Part shown: positions 1-6,416 of the stretch, one piece after another
Layout of the letters: the number at the start of each line of letters is the position of its first letter
Position numbering within the stretch: position 1 is the first letter of the stretch
Assembly (NCBI GenBank): GCA_030669445.1
Contig: DAOVDP010000025.1
Span: 1 to 11,230, forward strand
DNA: 11,230 bases
Source of the DNA: Candidatus Latescibacterota bacterium
GTDB lineage: Bacteria; Latescibacterota; MVCY01
Direction of reading: 5' to 3'
Notes under the pieces: model-generated
Seen by the model: the letters and a program-made list of their open reading frames with translations, nothing else
The model's database searches: none
Told to the model about the DNA's origin: nothing
Program-made: the position numbers and the translations under genes

Positions 1-149
1 AAAAGTCTAAAATCTAACGCAGAGACGCAAAGGCGCAGAGAAAAAATAAGAGACATAATTATCTGATTATTTGAAAGTATCTTCTTTCTTTGCGTCTTTG
101 CGACTTTGCGTTGAAAATCAATGGTGGAGACTTTTTACGAGTCAATCAA
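1..149 (-). repeat. Family-A palindromic MITE-like element, copy 1 (left end cut by window)
   Basis: Imperfect long palindrome whose two 25-bp arms lie at 16-40 and 88-112 and are built from 8-base modules such as AAAGGCGC and AAAGACGC. The arms flank an AT-rich core around ATAATTATCTGATTAT. The right terminal inverted repeat is at 129-149 and contains GACTTTTTACGA followed by GTCAATCAA. Only about 7 bases of the left terminal repeat are inside the window, so the full element would be about 163 bp, the same as copy 3. It is inverted relative to copies 2 (4648-4800) and 3 (9476-9638), and its core is nearly identical to copy 2. It has no open reading frame of its own. It lies 54 bp downstream of the dnaJ stop codon. 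Non-autonomous mobility is inferred from the terminal repeats and copy number; no target duplication is seen. Confidence 0.85.
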
Positions 150-203
150 ACATCGAACTGTTTCAATCGAAAGATAGAACCCGTAAAACTGAAGAAATTC
201 CCT

Positions 204-1313
204 CTATTTCTTGGGCGGGGTGATATCCTCCATTTTTGCCAGTTTATCCAACAGTCCTTTCTCTTCTCTGTTAAGTTTTGTAGGAATCCACACATTGACT
301 CGTACCAGTTGATCACCCTTCCCGTAACCATCGGCTCTGGGCAACCCTTTGCCCCTAAGCCGGAACACCTTGCCCGACTGCGTGCCAGGAGGAATTTTCA
401 TCAGCACCTTCCCGTAAAGGGTGGGTACTTCCACCTCACTTCCCAGAGCTACTTGCGGAAAACCTATGGGAAGCTCGTAGATGACATCCTCACCGTGTCT
501 GGCAAAGTGCGAGTGGGGCAGTTCTTCTATGAAAATAAGCAGATCACCAGCAGGGCCACCACGGGGGCCAACATCGCCCTGGCCACGCAAGGGAACATAA
601 TTACCATTTCCCACACCTGGGGGAATTTTTACCGACATGGTGGCTGTGCTTCGCACTCTTCCTTCGCCAGCACAACTGGGGCAGGGTTCGGTGATTATTC
701 TGCCTTCTCCGCCACACCGGGGGCAAGTGGTAACGTTAATAAACTGCCCGAAGAAAGACCTCGAGCTCTGTTTCACCTGGCCAATGCCGTGGCAAAGAGG
801 ACAAGTCTGGGTAGCACCGGTGCGGGATCCTGTGCCTCTACATGCTTCACAGCGCCGGATTTTTTTCAGTCGGAGCTTCTTCTCCACCCCAGTGGCGATC
901 TCTTCTAAAGAGAGTTGCAGGCTAACCCTGAGATCTGATCCTCTTTGTGGACCTGCTTCTCTTGTCCGACTTCTTCTCCCAAATATGTCGCCAAAAAATC
1001 CTTCGCCGAAGAGATTCTCAAACATATCCTCAAAATCGGTGGCGTGGGTGAAATCCGACCACTGGAATCCGCCACGGCCAAAGGTATCTCCGAGTCCCTC
1101 GTGCCCAAATCGGTCGTAGGTGGACCGTTTCTTGGGATCAATAAGTACCTCGTATGCCTCGGATGCCTGTTTAAACTTTTCCTCGGCCTCTTTGTCCCCA
1201 GGATTTCTATCCGGGTGATACTGCATTGCCTGCCGCCGATAAGCCTTCTTGACCTCCCCCTCAGAGGCGTCTCGACTTAATCCCAACACTTCATAATAGT
1301 CGCGCTTTGCCAT
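204..1313 (-). CDS. dnaJ: Chaperone protein DnaJ (Hsp40)
   Basis: Cytosolic co-chaperone that stimulates DnaK ATP hydrolysis and delivers unfolded clients. The 369-residue product has all the parts of a type-I DnaJ: a J domain (about 4-70) with the HPD motif at 33-35; a Gly/Phe-rich linker (about 71-120); a zinc-binding domain with four CxxCxGxG repeats beginning at Cys155, Cys171, Cys197 and Cys211; and a C-terminal substrate-binding region. The length is normal for the family. The ATG is preceded on the minus strand by GAGG about 10 nt upstream, and the protein begins [11 protein letters not shown], the usual DnaJ start. It is the last gene of the ftsY-tex-dnaJ block but is separated from tex by 177 bp holding a repeat element. 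Whether it is co-transcribed or has its own promoter is unclear, as no convincing promoter was seen. dnaK and grpE are not in the window. Confidence 0.97.
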   Translation of the reverse strand: MAKRDYYEVLGLSRDASEGEVKKAYRRQAMQYHPDRNPGDKEAEEKFKQASEAYEVLIDPKKRSTYDRFGHEGLGDTFGRGGFQWSDFTHATDFEDMFENLFGEGFFGDIFGRRSRTREAGPQRGSDLRVSLQLSLEEIATGVEKKLRLKKIRRCEACRGTGSRTGATQTCPLCHGIGQVKQSSRSFFGQFINVTTCPRCGGEGRIITEPCPSCAGEGRVRSTATMSVKIPPGVGNGNYVPLRGQGDVGPRGGPAGDLLIFIEELPHSHFARHGEDVIYELPIGFPQVALGSEVEVPTLYGKVLMKIPPGTQSGKVFRLRGKGLPRADGYGKGDQLVRVNVWIPTKLNREEKGLLDKLAKMEDITPPKK

Positions 1314-1348
1314 AGGGAAAAAACCTCACAAATAGTTAGTACTTTGTT

Positions 1349-1490
1349 TTACAAATAAAGGTAACAATCCGGCCACAAAGACACTAAGGCACAAAGAGTT
1401 AATAAGTTCTTCTCTTTCTGATAAAAGTCTAGAATGAATATATTTCCTTCGTGTCTTCGTGCCTTAGTGGCTGAATAATTACAAATAAAG
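1349..1490. repeat. Family-B palindromic element with flanking 12-bp direct repeats
   Basis: Two 25-bp arms in inverted orientation, 1372-1396 and 1447-1471, are built from modules such as AAAGACAC and TAAGGCAC and enclose a 50-bp AT-rich centre. The palindrome is bracketed by an exact direct repeat, TTACAAATAAAG, at 1349-1360 and 1479-1490; the second copy touches the tex stop codon. This is the layout expected of an insertion with a target duplication, although 12 bp is long for one, and the direct repeats could instead be the outer ends of the element. It fills nearly the whole tex-dnaJ spacer. On the minus-strand transcript it would fold into a long hairpin between tex and dnaJ. Confidence 0.75.
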
Positions 1491-3629
1491 TTAGAACCTC
1501 ATCGATAGAGCCACTCTGTTTTTTTCTAAGTCTACATTAATCACCTTCACCTCAACTATGTCTCCCACAGAAACGACCTCGAAAGGATCCTTTATAAATT
1601 TATCGCTGAGCTGAGAGATATGCACCAAGCCGCTTTTTCGCATCCCGATATCCACGAAAACGCCGAACGGAGCCACAGTTTTCACTCTTCCCTTAAGCAG
1701 CATTCCTTCCTTCAAATCTTCCAGCCGTAGCACTTCGGTCCGTAACATAATTGGACGGGAATCTTCCCGAATGTCGGTGGTGGGGTTCTCCAGATTTTTC
1801 AAAATATCCTTAAAGGTGGACTCCTGCAATGAGAATTCAGAGGCCAATTGGGCTGTATCCACCTTAGCCAGTCTCATCTTCACCCGCACCGCCTTGACAC
1901 TCTCTGGTAGATTGCTAACACCACTTCCCCATCGCTCCAGCAATTGATAAACAGTATCGTATTGTTCCGGGTGAATAAAGGTATTATCCAAGGGATTAGG
2001 CCCGCCTTTTACCCGCAGGAAACCTACACACTGGAAGAATTCTCTATCTCCTAAACCCTCAACTTCCTTTAGTTCATCCCGACTCTGGAACCCGCCCCGT
2101 TCTTCCCGGTAATGAACGATCCGTTTGGCTGACTCTGGCGACAAACCAGGGACATACTTGAGTAGAGAGGCTGAAGCTGTATTTAAGTCAACTCCCACCC
2201 GATTAACGCAGAGCTGAATAACAAAAGAGAGCTCATCATTCAGCCGGTCCTGATCTATTTCCTGCTGGTAGATTCCGATCCTAATAAATTTAGGATTGAT
2301 TTTAACCAGCTCTCTTAAGGGATCTTGAAGTCGGCGGGCGATGAAGATAGTGCTTCGTAGTCCCGCATCCAGCTCGGGGAACTCCTCCTGGGCCGCTTCA
2401 GAAAATGAATACGCAGAAGTTCCATCCTCGTCTACCACTGTATAAGAAAGCTTTCTCTCCGAGCGGGAAAGAATTTCCACCACCAATCTCTCTGTCTGCT
2501 CAACAGCCATTCCGTTGCCCAGGGCAATAATGTCTATCTGATCTCTTTGGACAAGATCCAATAGGTCACTCACTGTTTGCTCCCACTGGTTTTGTAAATC
2601 AAGCACTGTCCCCTCTATGTATTCTCCTGCCTGGCCAATTACCGCCGCCTTGGTGACCGTTTTGACTCCGGAACCTATGCCCAGTATTACTCTGTTCTTG
2701 AGAGGCGCTCTTAACAGCTCGCTCTTTAAGTTTTTGGCAAACATAGTGATAAAGTATTCTTCAGCCTTTTCTGTCAGTTCACTCCTCAATTGCCGTTCAA
2801 TAACAGGGGCAATCAGTCGTCGGTATCCCTCTTTCATAGCCTTCTTTAGCTCATCGAGAAAGATCGTTTCCCTATTCTTCACCACATGAGCCTCTATCCT
2901 CTTGACTATCTCCTCTTCGGGGGCATCTATCGATACCTTGAGGATCTTTTCCTTCTCGCCCCGGTTTATAGCCAGGATTCGATAAGGCGGGATCTTCCAG
3001 GGAGTTTCGCTATACTTGTAATACATCTCAAACTCGCCTCGCAGAAACTGGCCTCTGGCTTGGGTGACAAGCATCCCCTTCTGAGAGGTGAACTTTCTCA
3101 CAATTTCCCTTATTTCAAGATCTTGAGAGAAATACCTGGCGACAATATCTCTGGCTGATACCAAAACAGCCTCAGTGGTAAGTAGATCCCCTTCTGTCCT
3201 CACATACTGTAAGGCGTGATCTTCAGGTGAGCCTTGTGTCACTTCCTGAGCTAACATTAGGTCTGCTAGTGGTTGCAACCCCAGTTGCCTTGCCAACTCC
3301 GCCCTGGTAAGCTCTGCTGGCTTGAATGCCAGGTATAAGTCTTCAATTTCAAGGACAGTTGAAGCGTTCTCAATTTTCTCTTCTATCTGAGAGGAGAACG
3401 TCCCCTGGTGACTGAGAAGTTCGATAAGTTCCTTCTTTCTCTGTTCTAAGAATTTCATAGCGTTCAGACTTCGCTGGATTTCACGGAGCTGTTCTTCATT
3501 CAACCCCCCAGTCGCTTCTCTCCGATACCAAGCAATAAAGGGCACTGTGTGTCCTGCCTCTAAGAGCTCAACTGTCTTTTCTACCTGCGACACCTTCAAA
3601 GATAGTTTAGATGCAATCTTGATAACCAT
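1491..3629 (-). CDS. tex: Tex-family S1 RNA-binding protein (divergent)
   Basis: Tex proteins are cytosolic nucleic-acid-binding proteins related to eukaryotic Spt6 and linked to transcription. The 712-residue product shows the family architecture: an N-terminal helical region (about 1-200, with VPFIAWYRREATGGL near 29-43); a YqgF-like RNase-H-fold domain (about 313-440); a helix-hairpin-helix region (about 475-545, with NRVGVDLNTAS and the FFQCVGFLR segment); and a C-terminal S1 domain (about 641-712) that ends the protein directly. Several signature positions differ from typical Tex. The usual LGLDPGxR at the start of the YqgF-like domain reads LGIGSGVK (316-323), so the aspartate is missing; NEAGAS reads DEDGTS; and GQYQHD reads GIYQQE. 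The ATG start is 2 nt after the ftsY stop, with Shine-Dalgarno GAGGAG inside the final ftsY codons, which implies translational coupling. The family assignment is firm. Whether this divergent form does exactly what E. coli or Pseudomonas Tex does is not. Confidence 0.93.
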   Translation of the reverse strand: MVIKIASKLSLKVSQVEKTVELLEAGHTVPFIAWYRREATGGLNEEQLREIQRSLNAMKFLEQRKKELIELLSHQGTFSSQIEEKIENASTVLEIEDLYLAFKPAELTRAELARQLGLQPLADLMLAQEVTQGSPEDHALQYVRTEGDLLTTEAVLVSARDIVARYFSQDLEIREIVRKFTSQKGMLVTQARGQFLRGEFEMYYKYSETPWKIPPYRILAINRGEKEKILKVSIDAPEEEIVKRIEAHVVKNRETIFLDELKKAMKEGYRRLIAPVIERQLRSELTEKAEEYFITMFAKNLKSELLRAPLKNRVILGIGSGVKTVTKAAVIGQAGEYIEGTVLDLQNQWEQTVSDLLDLVQRDQIDIIALGNGMAVEQTERLVVEILSRSERKLSYTVVDEDGTSAYSFSEAAQEEFPELDAGLRSTIFIARRLQDPLRELVKINPKFIRIGIYQQEIDQDRLNDELSFVIQLCVNRVGVDLNTASASLLKYVPGLSPESAKRIVHYREERGGFQSRDELKEVEGLGDREFFQCVGFLRVKGGPNPLDNTFIHPEQYDTVYQLLERWGSGVSNLPESVKAVRVKMRLAKVDTAQLASEFSLQESTFKDILKNLENPTTDIREDSRPIMLRTEVLRLEDLKEGMLLKGRVKTVAPFGVFVDIGMRKSGLVHISQLSDKFIKDPFEVVSVGDIVEVKVINVDLEKNRVALSMRF

Positions 3630-3631
3630 TT

Positions 3632-4576
3632 CTACTCCTCATTGAATAAAGCATTCACAAATTCTGATGGGTCAAATTCTTTCAAATCATCCACTCCTTC
3701 TCCGATTCCAACCATTTTGATGGGAATGTTCAAATTATCTTTAATTGCGACAACAATACCTCCTTTCGCTGTTCCATCCAGTTTAGCCAGGGCGATTCCG
3801 GTCAGTCCGATGGCCTGGTTGAAGTAATCTGCCTGGGCGATTGCGTTCTGTCCGGTGGTTGCGTCAAGCACCAGGATCGTCTCATCAGGGGTACCTTCTG
3901 CCTGCTTACTCAGTACCCTTTTGATCTTCTTCAACTGTTCCATGAGGTTTACCTTGGTGTGAAGTCTGCCAGCAGTGTCAATGATGAGCAGATTCGCCCC
4001 TCGGGACTGGGCGGCACAAAAAGCATCGAAGACTACTGAGGCGGGATCGGCTCCAGGTTGATGCCGGACCAGTTCCGCCCCGGCCCGCTTGGCCCAGATC
4101 GCCAACTGTTCGATAGCCGCCGCTCGGAAGGTATCGGCCGCAGCTAAGACAACCTTTCCGCCCCAATCCCGATATCTTTTGGCTAACTTGCCGATCATCG
4201 TGGTCTTGCCTGTACCGTTCACTCCCACAGTCATAATCACATAGGGGCGACCTTCCGGCTTGGTAAACTCCATCGTAGCCGGAGCCGAGCCGTCCCAGAT
4301 GGCCAAAATTTGCTGTTTCAGAAGGATCTTAACCCCCTCCGAATCACTTAGATTCCCTCGCCGAATTGATTCCCGAAGACCCCGAATGATTTTTTCGCTG
4401 GTCTCCACTCCAATATCCGCCCCGATGAGTACCTCTTCGAGTTCTTCCAGCATTTCCCCATCTGCCCTCGGATGTCTGCTCACCACCGCTGAAAGCTTCC
4501 TCACCATCCCGGTGCGAGTTTTCTTCAGGGCATCTGCTAATTTTCTAAACAAGAGATTCTGCTCCTGTAGTTTCAC
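3632..4576 (-). CDS. ftsY: Signal recognition particle receptor FtsY
   Basis: SRP-type GTPase that receives ribosome-nascent chain-SRP complexes at the inner membrane. The 314-residue product has an N domain (about 1-95) and a G domain with P-loop GVNGTGKTT (118-126), DTFRAAA (148-154), DTAGR (200-204), AKLDGTAKGG (264-273) and GIGEGVDDL (290-298), ending at the FDP element (301-303) and a short helix. The linkage of GEGVDDL to FDPSEF distinguishes FtsY from Ffh, and no Ffh M domain follows. The long acidic A domain of enterobacterial FtsY is absent, as in many other bacteria. The start is GTG; AAAGG lies about 5 nt upstream of it on the minus strand. It is the first gene of the ftsY-tex-dnaJ block, directly behind a strong promoter at 4612-4640. 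Confidence 0.97.
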   Translation of the reverse strand: MKLQEQNLLFRKLADALKKTRTGMVRKLSAVVSRHPRADGEMLEELEEVLIGADIGVETSEKIIRGLRESIRRGNLSDSEGVKILLKQQILAIWDGSAPATMEFTKPEGRPYVIMTVGVNGTGKTTMIGKLAKRYRDWGGKVVLAAADTFRAAAIEQLAIWAKRAGAELVRHQPGADPASVVFDAFCAAQSRGANLLIIDTAGRLHTKVNLMEQLKKIKRVLSKQAEGTPDETILVLDATTGQNAIAQADYFNQAIGLTGIALAKLDGTAKGGIVVAIKDNLNIPIKMVGIGEGVDDLKEFDPSEFVNALFNEE

Positions 4577-4611
4577 AATTACCTTTAGTTAATCAGTCTG
4601 CATAAAGATAT

Positions 4612-4640
4612 AGTATAAGAAATCGGGAGAGATTTGTCAA
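4612..4640 (-). promoter_or_regulatory. Sigma-70-type promoter of ftsY-tex(-dnaJ)
   Basis: On the minus strand a perfect TTGACA -35 box (plus-strand 4635-4640), a 17-nt spacer and TATACT as -10 (4612-4617; 5 of 6 consensus). Transcription would begin around 4605, giving a leader of roughly 30 nt before the ftsY GTG codon. The -35 box lies only 7 bp from the end of family-A copy 2. Confidence 0.8.
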
Positions 4641-4647
4641 TAGAAAC

Positions 4648-4800
4648 TTGATCCCTCCGTAGAAAGTCTCCACTGTTGATTTTCAACGCAAAGACGCAAA
4701 GAAAGAAGATACTCTCAAATAATCAGATAATTATCTTTTATTTTTTCTCTGCGCCTTTGCGTCTCTGCGTTAGATTTTAGACTTCCTACGAGTCAATCAA
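4648..4800 (+). repeat. Family-A palindromic MITE-like element, copy 2
   Basis: Complete 153-bp copy. Its 21-bp terminal inverted repeats are at 4648-4668 (begins TTGATC, contains CGTAGAAAGTC) and 4780-4800 (contains GACTTCCTACGA, ends GTCAATCAA). The left arm at 4685-4701 has only one 8-base module (17 bp); the right arm at 4747-4771 has two (25 bp). The missing module explains most of the size difference from the 163-bp copy 3. The core AGATAATTATCTGATTATTT type is shared with copy 1. It sits between the divergent promoters of ftsY and the HcyBio gene. Confidence 0.88.
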
Positions 4801-4876
4801 TTATGGCTCCCCAACTTCAATAAGCTACTGTAAGATCAGTGATTAGGGACATTAGTACGATTCAGCAAGATAGGTT

Positions 4877-4912
4877 TCTGTTCAACGAATAGAACAGAGG
4901 GATTTTTTCCCT
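4877..4912 (+). promoter_or_regulatory. Tandem dyad symmetries upstream of the HcyBio promoter (candidate operator or terminator)
   Basis: Two adjacent inverted repeats. TCTGTTC (4877-4883) and GAACAGA (4892-4898) form a perfect 7-bp dyad with an 8-nt spacer. AGGGA (4898-4902) and TCCCT (4908-4912) enclose five T. The pair ends exactly where the -35 box TTGACA begins (4912). The position suits an operator. Alternatively the first dyad followed by GGGA and six T resembles an intrinsic terminator that would stop plus-strand read-through entering from the left. Nothing recognisable was found in the adjoining stretch 4801-4876, and no SAM-I or cobalamin riboswitch hallmarks were seen. Confidence 0.45.
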
Positions 4913-4940
4913 TGACAAGACGCCCTCAAAATTGTATCAT
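4912..4940 (+). promoter_or_regulatory. Sigma-70-type promoter of the HcyBio gene
   Basis: TTGACA at 4912-4917, a 17-nt spacer and TATCAT at 4935-4940 (5 of 6 consensus). The predicted start point near 4947 gives a very short leader, with the Shine-Dalgarno AGGAGG at 4949-4954 almost at the 5' end of the message. Confidence 0.8.
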
Positions 4941-4961
4941 TTCTCAACAGGAGGCAAAGAA

Positions 4962-6161
4962 ATGGCCAAAAGCTACACTGAGATAAACGCAAAGATAAAA
5001 AAGGGGGCAGCAGTAGTAGTCACTGCCGAGGAGATCATCGACATTGTTGAACAAGAAGGAACCAAAAAGGCCGCCGAACAGGTAGATGTGGTTACTACAG
5101 GTACCTTCGGGCCGATGTGCTCCTCCGGGATGCTCCTAAATATCGGACATTCCACTCCCAAGATTAAAATTCACCAGGCCTGGTTAAACGACATCCCTAC
5201 CTCTGCTGGCTTAGCCGCTGTAGACCTTTACCTGGGGGCTACCGCTCTGCCAGAGCACGACCCATTGAATACCCATTATCCGGGAGAGTTCCTCTACGGC
5301 GGGGGCCATGTGATCGAGGACTTAGTCGGAGGTAAAGACATTCAACTTAAGGCTATCGGCTACGGTACTGATTGCTATCCCCGGAAACGCCTGGAGACAT
5401 GGATTAACATTAAAGACCTGAATCAAGCCACCCTGTTGAATCCCAGAAACGCCTACCAGAATTACAATGTGGCAGTAAACCTTTCAGCTAAAATCATTCA
5501 CACCTATATGGGCGTCCTCAAATCCAACTTGGGGAACGCCATCTACTGCAGTGCCGGTCAGCTCAGTCCCCTGTTTAATGACCCCTTTTACAGAACCATC
5601 GGCGTTGGGACCAGAATCTTCTTAGGGGGTGGGGTGGGCTATGTCTGCTGGCATGGGACCCAACATGATCCTAACGTTCCTAGAGGAGAAAACGGCGTGG
5701 TCAAAGCCGGAGCAGGCACCTTGGCCGTCATTGGAGATCTCAAACAGATGAGCCCTGAATGGTTGGTCGGCGTAAGTATGTTGGGATATGGGGCATCGCT
5801 GACGGTGGGACTGGGTATTCCCATTCCTATCTTAAACGAACAGACCGTCCGCTTCACCGCGGTCAAAGACGAAGAGATATGGACTCCAATAGTTGATTAC
5901 TCCGATGCCTACCCCAATAATAGATCGGAGATCCTGGGCGAGGTAGATTACAAATCCTTAAAACAAGGGAACATCACCATAAAAGGGGGAAAGGTCCCTA
6001 CTTCCTCTCTTTCCAGTTACTCCAAGGCAAGAGAGATTGCCAAGACCCTGAAGGAGTGGATCAAAAAGGGAGAATTTCTCTTGGGGGCTCCTTCGCAACT
6101 TGTCCCTTCGGTAGAGTCTGGAGTTCGGTTTAAACCTTTGAAATATCGCCCCCTCCAGTAA
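4962..6161 (+). CDS. HcyBio/DUF39 family homocysteine biosynthesis protein
   Basis: This family takes part in making homocysteine from aspartate semialdehyde and sulfide in strict anaerobes, shown genetically in Methanosarcina, usually with a NIL-domain ferredoxin as partner. The 399-residue protein is one HcyBio domain from end to end. Hallmark segments are TTGTFGPMCSSG (Cys53), GYGTDCYPRK (Cys138), IYCSAGQLSPLFNDP (Cys196) and a glycine-rich GGGVGYVCWHGTQHDP (Cys229). The conserved cysteines are candidates for sulfur handling. The ATG at 4962 is chosen over an in-frame TTG at 4932, because AGGAGG lies 7 nt upstream of the ATG and the TTG overlaps the -10 region. There is no CBS, NIL or ferredoxin extension, and no partner gene is adjacent. 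The gene is monocistronic, bounded by repeats on both sides and convergent with murD. The family is certain; the precise reaction in this organism is inferred. Confidence 0.9.
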   Translation: MAKSYTEINAKIKKGAAVVVTAEEIIDIVEQEGTKKAAEQVDVVTTGTFGPMCSSGMLLNIGHSTPKIKIHQAWLNDIPTSAGLAAVDLYLGATALPEHDPLNTHYPGEFLYGGGHVIEDLVGGKDIQLKAIGYGTDCYPRKRLETWINIKDLNQATLLNPRNAYQNYNVAVNLSAKIIHTYMGVLKSNLGNAIYCSAGQLSPLFNDPFYRTIGVGTRIFLGGGVGYVCWHGTQHDPNVPRGENGVVKAGAGTLAVIGDLKQMSPEWLVGVSMLGYGASLTVGLGIPIPILNEQTVRFTAVKDEEIWTPIVDYSDAYPNNRSEILGEVDYKSLKQGNITIKGGKVPTSSLSSYSKAREIAKTLKEWIKKGEFLLGAPSQLVPSVESGVRFKPLKYRPLQ

Positions 6162-6244
6162 CTCAAAACATAGATCCGGAAAATTTAAGCACTGAAAAAC
6201 ACCGAAAAAGAAACCAACAGAATGGAAGCAAACCGGGAACTCTT

Positions 6245-6313
6245 GTAGGGGCAACCCTCCGTGGTTGCGCAATCAATATCAGGATCAGGGCAGGCACGGG
6301 GGCCTGCCCCTAC
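6245..6313. repeat. Family-C GTAGGGGCA-ended palindromic element
   Basis: A 69-bp element bounded by 9-bp inverted repeats, GTAGGGGCA (6245-6253) and TGCCCCTAC (6305-6313). It contains two internal hairpins: GCAACC/GGTTGC (6251-6256 with 6263-6268) and GGGCAGGC/GCCTGCCC (6288-6295 with 6302-6309). Its sequence is unrelated to families A and B. It matches a type of 'TAGGGGCA...TGCCCCTA' dispersed repeat I recall from many environmental genomes. It lies in the 255-bp spacer between the convergent HcyBio and murD genes, where its hairpins could hinder read-through. Neither strand has the T-run of an intrinsic terminator. The rest of this spacer shows no gene. Confidence 0.75.
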
Positions 6314-6392
6314 GAAAATGTACCTATAATCCTTTATCTCCTGAAGGTTGTTGCGAAATAACACCATCGGTTACCAGTAACCAGTTTTTCAC

Positions 6393-6409
6393 TCTGAAGC
6401 ACCTTCAGA
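6393..6409 (-). terminator. Candidate hairpin downstream of murD
   Basis: Perfect 7-bp stem TCTGAAG (6393-6399) with CTTCAGA (6403-6409) around a 3-nt loop, beginning 7 nt after the murD stop codon on the minus strand. The sequence following it on that strand is A-rich rather than a U-tract, so it may be a message-end stabiliser or a weak terminator. Confidence 0.35.
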
Positions 6410-6416
6410 ATCCTCG

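Noticed and set aside
16..112. Possible CRISPR array from the repeated ACGCAAAG units
   Set aside because: The units are 8 bp, adjacent and arranged as inverted arms of a palindrome; there are no spacers of uniform length and no cas genes.
90..908. Long plus-strand open frame opposite dnaJ
   Set aside because: Antisense shadow of dnaJ: its protein is low-complexity with no recognisable domain, and the opposite strand encodes a full, conserved DnaJ.
1423..1435. AAAAGTCTAGAAT in the family-B loop resembles AAAAGTCTAAAAT at 1-13 in family A
   Set aside because: A 12-of-13 match in AT-rich sequence with a different context on both sides; likely chance.
4801..4911. Riboswitch (SAM, cobalamin or similar) upstream of the HcyBio gene
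   Set aside because: No family hallmarks are recognisable, and the good promoter at 4912-4940 leaves only about 15 nt of leader.
4932..4961. Upstream TTG start for the HcyBio gene
   Set aside because: It overlaps the promoter -10 region and lies before the predicted transcript start; AGGAGG at 4949-4954 is spaced correctly for the ATG at 4962.
6189..6210. Short tandem-like ACTGAAAAAC / ACCGAAAAAG after the HcyBio gene
   Set aside because: Only two imperfect 10-nt units in A-rich sequence; too little to call a repeat element.
6369..6384. GGTTAC and GTAACC inverted repeat near the murD end
   Set aside because: The 2-nt gap is too small for a hairpin loop and there is no second copy in the window; it could be a small palindromic site but is not supported further.
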